64,000 nucleotides of DNA from Volutella citrinella (taxonomy: Eukaryota; Ascomycota; Sordariomycetes; Hypocreales; Nectriaceae): assembly GCA_034401135.1 (NCBI GenBank), contig JAWZSP010000008.1, positions 1,116,001 through 1,180,000 of the forward strand, in the 5' to 3' direction. Position numbers and translations under genes: made by a program. Numbering within the stretch: position 1 is the first letter of the stretch; each line of letters begins with the position of its first letter. The notes below the pieces were generated by a model that worked only from the letters and a program-made list of their open reading frames with translations, did no database searches and had not been told where the DNA came from. Positions 1 to 10,079 of this stretch are shown here, in pieces.

Positions 1-2
1 CG

Positions 3-140
3 GTCAACGTAGAATGGAGCGAGATGGACTGGGTTGCCACCGTTGTAGCTGTCACTGGCACCTGTGCCCGCCCAAAATCAGGACCAGATATTACGGGCTC
101 CACTACCAATATGAGTTTGACCGGTGCAGAATGTGGGTAG
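3..140 (+). CDS. Possible C-terminal end of a gene cut by the window edge
   Basis: From base 3 a frame stays open for 45 codons to a TAG at 138-140. Its codons look usable (many C-ending) and the peptide ends in ...MSLTGAECG, with two cysteines. If real, it is the last piece of a + strand gene that starts outside the window. No family is recognised, and a short open frame can arise by chance. A second frame starting with ATG at 14 overlaps it but reads poorly (rich in Cys, His and Trp), so I prefer this one. Low confidence. Confidence 0.3.
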   Translation, partial: VNVEWSEMDWVATVVAVTGTCARPKSGPDITGSTTNMSLTGAECG

Positions 141-2519
141 CATCTATTGCTTGTCAGAGACGCAGAGTGGAGGAGGACATGGATGCCACCGAGCAAGCTA
201 CTGCCAAGAACATGCTGATGCAAAGATCCCACTGGCCCGCTTCGGCTCTCTTCATTTTCGTGCCATTCTATTGCCCATTAATTAAAGTTTGATCCATCCT
301 CAGCACCATTTCGGCCGCTGCTCAAGATCCGGTCGTCATCAACGATCGACTGTTGTTGATGGAAGCAGACAGATAGTCGCCAAGGCGAATGTGATTGCAT
401 CATATACTAACCCGATAAGAAATGGTCAATGTATAAACGAAACTCTGTGCTTTGTATCTGCTTCGTGCGTTCGTAAAGAACAGGATTTACCGACACTTGC
501 TCGAATGTGCAGAATTACGCGAGTTTGAGTAGGATTCGCAGCCAGAAGCCGTCCAGCACTCTGCTATGAGGTCGATGCGGGACTGACATTATCGCTTATT
601 GGATGTACTCTTCACAGCTGGGAAAATAATAACATGAATGAAGTTATGTTCTACCGCCAGCTGTAACCAATTTGGCCTGGTCCGAGTAGACTGGGATTTG
701 CGTATACTACTTCTTTTGTCTTAATAATCTTTCTTTTATCAAACTCAATATAATTCTAGTATAATTCATGTTTCTCTGTCGACATCCCATTTCCAACGTA
801 TTATGTTATTTTGTTCATCCGCTGAGCCATCTCCATCACTTGATCAAACTGAAATTGTTCGTCCCTTCCTACCCCCCCAACACCATTTCAACAGGCTCCG
901 ACAATACATTTGTTTACACACCAAAGGCAGTAAAAATATTAAAAGGAACTTGTCTTCGTTATCTCAAGGCATTAACTCAAGCTATTCCATTGGCAACCAA
1001 TTATCTTGTGGCAGGTCTAGGGTAGGCAAGCTCCAACCCCATCCCTCGGGCCATCTGTTGGTGTCTCAGAGTTTTGTGCCCCTTTTTCTTCCTCCATGAT
1101 CCCGGTAAGTATCTCCCTGGCTCAACATATCAACCGGCCCCAGTAATAAAATCCCGGAAGCCAGGGGCTGGAACATTCCATGATGAGTCCAGAGGGGCAG
1201 TCCAGACCGAACTCTGGATATCCCTAGGACAATGCTTTCCCACATAACAGTCTTCACGCATTATTCGCTTGACGCGGTAATTCAAGGAGATTGGGATGAA
1301 GGAGTCTTTCTAGCCGAAGCTCGAAACTGCATTTAGTCTCCCGCATCTCCTAACTCGCTACACATCAACCTTCATTTCAATATCGGGTGCACCAAGTCGA
1401 GGAATGGGCTGTCCATCGCCCAGCTTTCGATGCTAAGCTGAGGCGAATCTTTTCATCACCGAATATCGAAGCCCTCGTACCGAGCCAGTCCCTAAATCTC
1501 TGCATCTTTGGCTTGATCTTGATGCTCGACTTCCGGGCCATCACTCCAACGCCTGATGTCACGACTCACGAGCGCTAGGTTATCGCTCCACGCGTTTAGT
1601 ATCCGGCCACGAGCTAAAATATTTTGGAAATGAATCCCCTAGTAGCTGTGAAAAACTCGCGAGCATGCGAGCACCGACCACTGCGTAAAGAAGGCGGACA
1701 AGTCATGTCATTGTTACGCGCTGCCCATTGAGTCGCAATGTAGGCTGGAACAAGTAAGACCCTTTTTATCTATTAAACAGAGCAAAAGCATAGAGCAGGT
1801 GAATTTCCCTCCTGGATTGCGGACACAATGATAGAGCTGGCTTGCCCAGAGAAAAGCCACATAGCAACCACACATGCGAGAGGACATGAAAAAAAAAAAG
1901 CAACGCAGCCATACCACATTTCCTTCTTCTTCTTAAATTGGTTCTGAAGTTGGTATATCCAAATATATTTACAATTCGTCCAGCCAAAGAGCCGTTGCCT
2001 AGACCTGGCAGATCAGAGCCCAGTCATAGGACCACACTTGATATCGACGACCACACATCGCTACTCCAAATGACTAACCAATGTGTCCCATAAGCGGAGA
2101 TGACACAAAAAGCAAAATATTGAGATACATATCCGATACGGCCAAATATAACGGCTGCTCACTTACTAGACAGGTCATATTTTCAATACGAATAGAGAGG
2201 AAGCCTGGGCGAGCACTCCTATGTGTGCAGCTCATTGGGGCTCTGTTGGCTCCTCTCGATGCTTCTTATCCATATCCCTGCTAGTCTGAAGACGTATGCA
2301 CGCACTATATATATTCAAATAGCGTTCAGTGTGGACGGAATTTCATCCACGCGACCGAGTAGGCCCCTCTGTCAACCACCTGAGCTAGGCATGAGCAATC
2401 CTTTTAACATGATGGCCCATAACACAACACTAAGGAAATAAGAGTCGACTGGGAGTATCCGTAACCAACATAATAACCCCATTAACCCAGTTGACTCTTG
2501 AAGCCTATGGGACGCTGCA
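141..2519. other. Gene-free, rather AT-rich stretch
   Basis: About 2.4 kb with only short unconnected open frames, several AT-rich patches (roughly 600-960 and 1880-2430) and no recognisable coding, tRNA or repeat signal. It lies downstream of the Zn2Cys6 gene, so its right part should hold that gene's 3' UTR. Confidence 0.6.
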
Positions 2520-3809
2520 TCATGTGCCCAACGCCGAGACCGGCCCCCGACCCCTATCGATCCAGACCTGCATCTTATCCGTGCCCAGAATAAAAGTCCA
2601 CAGCAACTTGACAAAATCGTCAACGTCGTCAGCCGCGTAGTTTGTAATAAACTGCTCTGGTATCAGGGCCGGCACCAGCAGCGGCGACTGCGCCGAGCAC
2701 ATGTCCATCCACTTGACGGCCGACTCTGCCTCCCACAGCCCGCGGCGCACCGTCAGCATGACGCCGCCGGTGCACTCGGCCCAGCCCTGCGCCAGCGCCT
2801 GGTAGACGTTGGCCGTCTTGTTGACCACGAGATGGGTGCGCCGCGCGCTCTCTGTCAGGATCCACGACCGCCACAGCGCCGCCGACGTGCCCAGCTCCCT
2901 GTCGAGGTGGTCCGCGTCATCCAGGTAGCTCGCGGACGTGTCCTCCAGCTGGTACTGCTTCGCGGCCTGCCGCATCTGGTGGGCCCAGATGCGCAGCGTC
3001 GGCACCTGGGCCTCGGCGGATGCCCGGTGGCGTATCGAGCCGTCAAACAGCCGGATGCAGGTGTAGACGAACAGGGCTTGCACGCGCGCCAGGTGATGCA
3101 GTATGCTCTGTGCACCGGTACCCACGGGTGCTTCCTGGGCCATGAGGGATCGCGTGCGGGCCTGGGCAATCTGCAAGATGGTCTCGGTCACAGCCGAAGT
3201 CCGGGTGACGTAGGCAGCATAGGTCGTGAACGCATCCTCGAGGCACGTGGGCATGCCTTCCTGGTAAAGCAGCCGGTGGATGAAGTTGTTTGAGCCGTTC
3301 TTGACCCAGGAGTGGAGCATCTCTTGAACGATGAAGATGAAGGGCTCCAGGTGGGCTACCATCTCGCACTTCTTGGCTCGGAGGATGTCGTTGTTGTTGT
3401 TCAGCTTGCGCCGAAGGGCCCACGTCTCCTCCTGTAGGAACCAGGGATGCGAAGTGCTTCCAAGACTTGGCCTCGGGCCCTCAATCGCAATTGTCGGCGC
3501 TTCCACTGCCGGTGCTGACATGAATTGTGTCGACATATCCGAAGGAGGAACGTGAAAGTCAAAGAGGTCCATTGCGGCCCAATCCACGATATCACCTGGT
3601 GTAGCGACCCCCGTAGGACTGCGAGAGGCCAGAGAAGTATTACCGCGACTGCCATGGGATGCTGGGAGTCTCCGTCGCCGCTTTCGTTGCGGATATTCGC
3701 ATGGGATGTCCTTGTCAAGGCATCGCTGGCACTCGGGGAGCTGCTTGTCGCACCGGCGCTTGGATTCTGCACATGGGATGCAGGCCTTCTGCCGGGGTAC
3801 TGCAGGCAT
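2520..3809 (-). CDS. Zn(II)2Cys6 fungal-type transcription factor
   Basis: A single-exon 429-residue protein with an N-terminal binuclear zinc cluster. The six cysteines are at residues 10, 13, 20, 27, 30 and 37 (C-x2-C-x6-C-x6-C-x2-C-x6-C), followed by the basic stretch RKRRRR. This arrangement is specific to fungal Gal4-type DNA-binding regulators. The rest is alpha-helical and resembles the variable middle region of such factors; an acidic segment (YAADDVDDF) lies near the C-terminus. The ATG at 3809 is chosen because the zinc cluster begins nine residues later, as usual. No biosynthetic or transport gene is beside it, so no target can be inferred. It could have a missed C-terminal exon, as the protein is on the short side for the class. 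Confidence 0.85.
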   Translation of the reverse strand: MPAVPRQKACIPCAESKRRCDKQLPECQRCLDKDIPCEYPQRKRRRRLPASHGSRGNTSLASRSPTGVATPGDIVDWAAMDLFDFHVPPSDMSTQFMSAPAVEAPTIAIEGPRPSLGSTSHPWFLQEETWALRRKLNNNNDILRAKKCEMVAHLEPFIFIVQEMLHSWVKNGSNNFIHRLLYQEGMPTCLEDAFTTYAAYVTRTSAVTETILQIAQARTRSLMAQEAPVGTGAQSILHHLARVQALFVYTCIRLFDGSIRHRASAEAQVPTLRIWAHQMRQAAKQYQLEDTSASYLDDADHLDRELGTSAALWRSWILTESARRTHLVVNKTANVYQALAQGWAECTGGVMLTVRRGLWEAESAVKWMDMCSAQSPLLVPALIPEQFITNYAADDVDDFVKLLWTFILGTDKMQVWIDRGRGPVSALGT

Positions 3810-4517
3810 TCTGCTGGCGTCCGGCTTCCCCTAGTTGCTCAAGATGTCTTTTTTGGGACAGAGATGGCCTGGTCGGTCGTTCACGGCCATGTGAGTGTCA
3901 GGAGAGGAGCGTGGTTGAGATGCTTACAAATGTGGTGGCAACCATGTAAGCGTCAGCCACCAGGGTAGGTGCCCAACTCCGGGACAACCACCGCTGCAAT
4001 CTGCCCATTTCAAGCACCCGCTGACCGTCTATTGGCCAGGACGCCAGCCCGCGCTAACTCTCAACCATTGATCGCACCGGGCGATTTGTGGGGTTGCGAG
4101 TGTCAGTCTCGACTTCAAATCAAGCACCCACGACAACGTCACCACCAGGAGGCAGAGAAACATCCGACTTGGGATGGAAATCAGGACGTGAATAGTGACG
4201 AAAGCACCGTCGTCAGTCATATTGTCGAAATACGCACCCAAAATAGCTTACATAGATCAAATCTATTCAACAGCAAGACTCGGCCAGCCAGGACAACGTT
4301 TGAACGTACATCATGATACATGTAGTCTGCCCCATCGCGTCCCTCTCTTTATCTCGTTATCCCTTTCCTCCCTAGCCCATCCATGATAGTATACCCAAAC
4401 ACGACGCTACTTGATTGAATTCCATGGCCCGTGGCAATTCTTTATGTGGATTTGCGATGCAATAGTTTGTTATGTGCACTTGGTCGGTGTGATGTGTGGT
4501 GTGGTCGTCGTGGGAGT
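3810..4517. other. Promoter of the Zn2Cys6 gene and 3' end of the next gene
   Basis: About 0.7 kb between two genes that are both on the minus strand. The left part should carry the regulator's promoter and the right part the 3' UTR of the membrane-protein gene. No distinct motif was recognised. Confidence 0.5.
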
Positions 4518-5503
4518 TTATATAGCCGTTCCAGGAGCCACGTACATATCCTCAGGTCGCCGCGGCATGCGCGCGGCACCATCCTGCTCATTGAGCGTTC
4601 TTCCATCTTCATCATCGCTCCTCCGTCGGTCGAACCGGAATCCATCCAACTGAATGTTGTCGACCCAGAAGGCCCGAGGAGAGTCTCGGCCCATCCCCCG
4701 TTCTAACCGTTCCGACAGAGCGAAGTCACGGCCGTCGTGTGTAATGAGTAGAACGCTGCCGGGCTTCTGGTAATCCGGTTCTGGCTCCGCCAGTGTCTCC
4801 GAGGTGCCCGTGGAGCTGACGGACGGGTGCCGGCCAGCATCATCACCATCTGCAGCGGCAGCCTCCCTGTCGGTACGTTTGGCTTCTTGGGCACGCCTTG
4901 CACGCTTTTTCCGCCGGTGCCATAGGCAGATCGTGAGGCACAGGAAATATAATGTCAGAATGACTAGGACAGGTATCCCGACAGGAGCCATCCACTGGAG
5001 ACGACCGCGGGTCTACAAATCATCAGCATGTGTTGCAGCAGGAATCGACTTGGTGTGATGTTGGCCACTTACAGTGTCTCTCAGCTTCCATGGCGGTGAG
5101 ATGGCCCAACTTTCCTTTCCGTTGTCGACCGTAGTCAGCCACAGAGCATAGAGGTGATCATCGAGTTGACTAGGCGTCCATTTACAGGTCGTATCATTAA
5201 GGTATTCTGCACCCCAAGTCAGTTTCCAACGTACCGACAACCAGTTGCCTGTCGCATATCAACGATCAATGACCATGTCGGGCACTCACGCGTTAAATTC
5301 TTCACCAGCTCATAGTCTGTCAACCCATCACGAGGATACGTGACACGGAAAATGCCCAGCTGGGCGTCGGATAAATTGATAGTCTCGTTCCATTCAAGCG
5401 TAAACGAGTCCCCATTGGAAATGCTCTGGTTCCACTCCTCGTTGAGGAAGCGAAGCCCGTGGACCTCGCCCTGGGGAGGTCCTCCCTTGATATTTGAAAA
5501 CAT
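4518..5503 (-). CDS. Single-pass membrane protein with N-glycosylated ectodomain, unknown function
   Basis: Three exons, 5503-5290, 5248-5073 and 5012-4518, joined by clean GT-AG introns, give 294 residues. The first 130 or so residues carry five Asn-x-Ser/Thr sequons (NQS, NET, NLS, NLT, NDT) and Trp-rich beta-like stretches. One hydrophobic helix follows (APVGIPVLVILTLYFLCLTI), then a strongly basic stop-transfer segment (HRRKKRARR) and an acidic, Ser-rich cytoplasmic tail. The layout indicates an outside N-terminus and inside C-terminus. No signal peptide precedes the chosen ATG. An in-frame open stretch with an acceptor-like CT-rich tract (ending near 5520) lies just upstream, so a further 5' exon is possible, but no signal-peptide exon was found. 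The family is not one I can name, and the function is unknown. Confidence 0.7.
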
Positions 5504-7092
5504 GCGTGGCCTTGGCTGGCTGAAAAGGCGGAAAGGGCGCGAGTAGAGCGGCGGAATTGGGTATCAACGTGTGGGAAAAGACAAAAATACAGCTGCCTAG
5601 CCTGGCCCGCGAGGCGGTTCCAGGGGCAGGGTGGGGGTGGGCAGGACCCAAGGAAAGGGGAGATGGAGCTTAAGTAAGAAAGGCAGAGGAGACAGTTTGG
5701 CAGTCTTGTGGGGGGCTTCCAGTCAGATTGGTGTTGATTGAAGGTCTCAGCCTGCTCAAGGGAGAGTCGACCGATTTAGTCATCGAGCCAAGTCAAGGGT
5801 GAGAGTGACAGCGACAGGTCATCAATGGCCACCGAGAAAGCCTGCTAGGACGCATCAGCTTGACTAGGAAGGACTTGGCAGTGGCTAGAGAGCATTGTGT
5901 GGGGAGTTGCGGATGTCCGTAGGCGTTGTTGTGGCGACTTGCGAGAATCTTGAGAACGGCCGCTCACAAGACCGACGACATTGACAGCCATACTGGGCTC
6001 TTATAACATGTTGAGATCAACAGCGACTTCACCGGCACTTACGGGACACCTCTCGGCCCGCAAGCAAACATCCCGAGATCCATGGGGCTAGCAATGCCAT
6101 TGGCGTCAGCTTCCCTAGTGACGCTGGCGGGCCATCCCAACCGTCGCCGTCCCTCCCTCTAATTCGCCAACGCGAGGCTCCCCATCAACTGCGTCGGTGC
6201 TCCGCTGTCCCATGTCCGTAATTACGCACAATGGCTTGAATGGCCTTCTGTATGATCATCCATCCCGCCGCGAGATCCACTACCCAATTCATCGGGTTCT
6301 TCGGCGATCCATGGTCTTGAAGGCTTGCTGGATCGTCATACTGTTCTACAGGGTACCCTGGCCCTACGATCCATCACATGTGTGCCAGCCTGAGGAGGGC
6401 CGAAGGTTGTGTCATCATGTTTTGGTATGGGATCATCGCATTCCAGGGCCGGGCGACGCTGGTTGCTGTGAGGCGCACGGGCCCCTCATGGGAAGCCAAG
6501 TCGCGGATGAAACTACGCGAGATGAGACAATGGCAGTTCTCTAGAAAAACCAGGCAAGACTGAGTTTGGGGGCGAGAAGGGACTGTCGAGCACGCGCGGG
6601 ATGTCACTGTCAAGGTTGGCGTTTGGCATCGAAACTGCCTGAGATTGGACCAAGATGGAGGAGTGCAGCATTACCTAATACAGGACGTCGAATCCGGGGA
6701 AAGCTCGGGTGGCCCGGCGGCGCACGCCACAGTCTGATTGGCCCGTGTCACAGACCAACAGCACAGCAGCTCTGGGTTGTTATTGCCAGTCTCGCTCACT
6801 CTCACGATAGCGCCTTCCCCAGACGAACCACACCCAGCACGCCGACGCGCAATCCTCCCCGGTCGCTTCTCCCTAGCACCGCAATCTCCCGCAATTCCCC
6901 AAAGTCACGATCTCCTCCCCGACCGAACACACTCGTCTGCGCGGAATCCATCGTGACGCCTCAACCAGGCCTCGAGCTACTAGTATTTCGTCGTCTCAGC
7001 GCGACCCCAAAGCAACCAGCATCGTGACCCCCGCCACGCCGGCTTCCCCGACCAAGGGACGCAGGCCGCTCGGCCTAACCCACCTCGCAGCC
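5504..7092. other. Divergent promoter region between the membrane-protein gene and SPC19
   Basis: About 1.6 kb between two gene starts pointing away from each other. Short open frames at 6197-6544 (+) and 6374-6613 (-) overlap and show no conserved features. The C-rich, AT-poor part near 6800-7090 is probably the 5' UTR of SPC19. Confidence 0.5.
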
Positions 7093-7700
7093 ATGTCCAC
7101 CTCGTCCAACCTCGCGACATACGCCGACTGCGTCTCCTCCCTGCGCAACTCGGTCAAATTCCTCGAGTCGTCTGTCGAGACGCTCGACAACGGCGTCTCT
7201 GATTTCCCCCGCCTCTCTAGCGTCCTCAAGACGGTCCGCGTACGTTGCCCGCTCGCTAGCAAAATCTATTCTCACGATTGCACTGGTTCAATTCCCCTCC
7301 GTGGCAAAGCCCTACTAACTTGAGTCACCACCCGCAGCACTACGAACTCATTCCCCAGCCCACTTTGGCGGCCGCTGAGGCCTCACTGCGGGATGACATT
7401 GGGCCCTACATCGCGCTGTTGCTCTCCCGTGCCGACTCGCAGATTGAGCGTCAGGACCGCCGTATCGAAACCCTAAAGGCTCGCTCAGAACTTCAGCAGG
7501 GTCGCCTCGCCTGCTCGGACGAGGACCCTTCTGCCCTCGCCAAGAACAGCTCGCGTACCAGCCGCCGCCTGACGCAGGAGGAGAAGCTACGCGCCCGCGC
7601 CGTTCGACAGCGCAAGGAAGCGCTGCGATACGGCGTCGAGAGACTAGAGCTTGAGGTGTTGCAGAAGGAGCGAGAGCTCAGGAAGCGGCTTGACGGCTGA
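7093..7700 (+). CDS. SPC19: DASH complex subunit Spc19
   Basis: Two exons, 7093-7239 and 7338-7700, split by one 98-base intron, encode 169 residues. Spc19 is part of the DASH/Dam1 ring that couples kinetochores to spindle microtubules. The N-terminal half reads SLRNSVKFLESSVETLDNGV, and the run VLKTVR-HYELIPQPTLAAAE spans the splice junction; I recognise these as family signatures. The C-terminal half is a long charged coiled coil (residues about 75-169) ending in alternating Glu/Arg/Lys heptads. The ATG at 7093 is the first in frame after the open frame begins, and gives a start like that of relatives. The gene converges with SHO1. Confidence 0.9.
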
Positions 7701-8984
7701 TGAACCTTCCAAGAAAAGGGATATCTTACATGAATCAGAACCCTCTCTCCGAGCCATCAGCACGTGGGAGGACAAGAGGGGCCCTCACCTCCCACGAGCC
7801 ACGGATTCCGCAATGCTCCCATCGTTGGGTGAGCCACGGCTGGCGCCAGAACGACGAATGATCGCCGCGTGTGAGGTGGCCTTGTGCAGATAGGGCGGGT
7901 CGACCCGTGCTCAGAGGTCATCGGCGGATTCAACTGCCCCCAGAGTAGTAGCTGGGAGAATCCGCCAACCCAGGTCTGAGAATGCCAGCCGCACGACATA
8001 TCGTCGCCGCGCAGAGCCTATTCGGGGGGTGGGGGGCTAGCTACGTAGAAGCCAAGGCGCACCAGCCTTTCAGCTCGTGCAAAAGCAGCTGTTGCTAAGC
8101 CTCTCTGCGTGGAGAATCCAATATTGATATTACTCCGTTAGTGGCCAAGAACAGTCTCACCTGAAGAAAAATTGTCCAGCCACGGTTCAGATTCCCCGAG
8201 ACATCTACGACAGAAGCAGCCATCCACGTAAAAATTGCGTCTGTGTATCACAAGGGCCGGCGCTATTGGCCTGCAGGACCGGACATTTCATTCCAATAAT
8301 CGTAGCATTTACTAGACCGAGAGACAGTACAGGTCCCCTTTCTGCTAGCTTGTACATCATTTTTTGCTTCCACATCTGCCTTTGCCAACCACCATCCGTC
8401 TTCCGTGATTTCGTGCCCCGGGCGATGAGCAGACAAGTCGATGCGGATTTGGGCGGCTCGCGGCAGCCAAACAGGCAACCGAGGATGCAAGTCTGACATC
8501 GCGAGATGCAATGTGTTGGGGTTTCCGACGATGCAAGCTCCGCCTATCATTGCCTGGCGGCGAGGCCGAGACGTGGAAGCATACCACGTTTTCAAAAAAG
8601 AAACGTTGTCTTGCCGATCTCCCACTGGCGGTGGGGATCGCGTAGAAATGGTGACCGAAGTGAAGTGAGCTGATGGCATAATATGAAGAAGAGAGACACA
8701 AGAAGAAGATATAACGAGGGCAGCGGCCAGCCGGGCGCCGCGGGCTGGATTTGTGTGTGTGTGAAGGTAACATCAGACCCCCCAGTCCCAAAATACACAT
8801 TCACTCCCATCCAACAAGCACAATTCCCATCCCATTGAACCAAAGTGTGAGCAGTCGTAACTCTAAAACGTCAAAGAAACACATATGAACAAGCAGGCCA
8901 TGCTGATCCCGAGAAGCTGTGGCGTTTCGTCGGGCGCAGGGCCGTGGGTATCGGGTCGAATCCTTCAATAAGCAGAGTCATTGC
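7701..8984. other. Convergent intergenic region, SPC19 and SHO1 3' ends
   Basis: About 1.3 kb between two stop codons. It should contain both 3' UTRs. A short GT run (about 8751-8762) is the only repeat seen. No coding signal. Confidence 0.5.
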
Positions 8985-10079
8985 TCATAATAGAATGAGG
9001 TAGTTGCTGGGTGCGATACCCGTATCGCCGTTCTCTTTGCGAGCTTGCCACCATCGTCCACTAACGTCTGACACCTCGAGAATCTCGTGTTTTGCGAAGG
9101 AAATTTCGTTGGCGTCATCAGGGTTGGCCTCGTAGCTATAGATGGCCTTTGCCCTGTATGGGTACTCGGTCGGCGGCACAACTTCAGTGTCGGCGCCAGG
9201 CGATGCGGCAGCCTTTGGTTGCGGCATCATGGAGTTGGTGAAGCTCTGCGGGACGGCTGACCCACGTCCGTTCAGCTGCGAAATGCCCCCGACTGGCGAA
9301 GGGTTCTCGAAGCCGTTGAGCTGGGCTGATGTGTACATCTGAGGCGGCTGAACAGAGTTGGAAGTCTCGGGACGGCCGGTACCACCGTAGCCGTTGATTG
9401 TCGATCGGTGGATAGTTGTGGATTCCTTGGCCAGCGCGAAGGAGTCAAGGAAGGCTCTCGGGGTTGCAGATGGGTTGGAGCCGAAGTAGAAAATCCAGAG
9501 GACCTAAGAGGGCATTAGTCTGGTGCTGCGCTGACACCTGCCAGTCTCTCCCGGCCGAACTTACCTGTACCAGAGCCAGAAGGATGAAGCCGGCGGCACC
9601 AGCCTGGCGAGCGGAGTTTTGCGCATAGATCAACGAGTTGATGGCGGAAGTGGATAGGACGAAGCCGGCGGAAATGTAACCAGTCATTGCGACGTGGTAG
9701 TTGTGTACAGCGTCGCTCGCAATGACGACAAAAACGCCCAAGATGAGACACAAAGAGTAGATACAAGACCACCAGGCGAATGTGGGAAATTCGACATCCT
9801 TCTGGTGGCCGGGGTTGTCCTGAACCTTGGCAATAATGCAGCAAATGAACGACTCGATCCAGAAGAGCTGCAGGAGTCGTTAGCCGAGTTTGTCGCGAAA
9901 CAGGACGCCTCGAAAGGAGCAGAATAACATACCGTAGCAATGGAAAGAGTGGCCAGGGCGAAGGGATCACCCAGCACGTTGCCCATCTGGATGCCCCTTC
10001 GTCGGGGAGGACCGTACATGCTTCTGTTGTAATCCATTTTCCGCAGCGATGGGGAGTTGACGGAGCCGTAAGATGGCAT
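8985..10079 (-). CDS. SHO1: High-osmolarity signalling membrane protein Sho1
   Basis: Three exons, 10079-9933, 9867-9565 and 9503-8985, give 322 residues. Sho1 is a plasma-membrane osmosensor adaptor that feeds the HOG MAP-kinase pathway and, in many fungi, cell-wall and invasive-growth signalling. Four closely spaced hydrophobic helices fill residues about 33-155 (for example [16 protein letters not shown] and [11 protein letters not shown]). A Pro/Asn/Ser-rich linker follows, then a C-terminal SH3 domain of about 60 residues with the typical [19 protein letters not shown] start, a GRWWQAR core and a SNYLILL end. The SH3 domain normally binds a Pro-rich motif in the MAPKK Pbs2. Length and domain order match the family. 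The upstream region is unusually long and CT-rich in the sense direction. Confidence 0.95.

Noticed and set aside
6197..6613. Overlapping frames on both strands upstream of SPC19
   Set aside because: Mutually exclusive short frames with odd composition in a promoter region.
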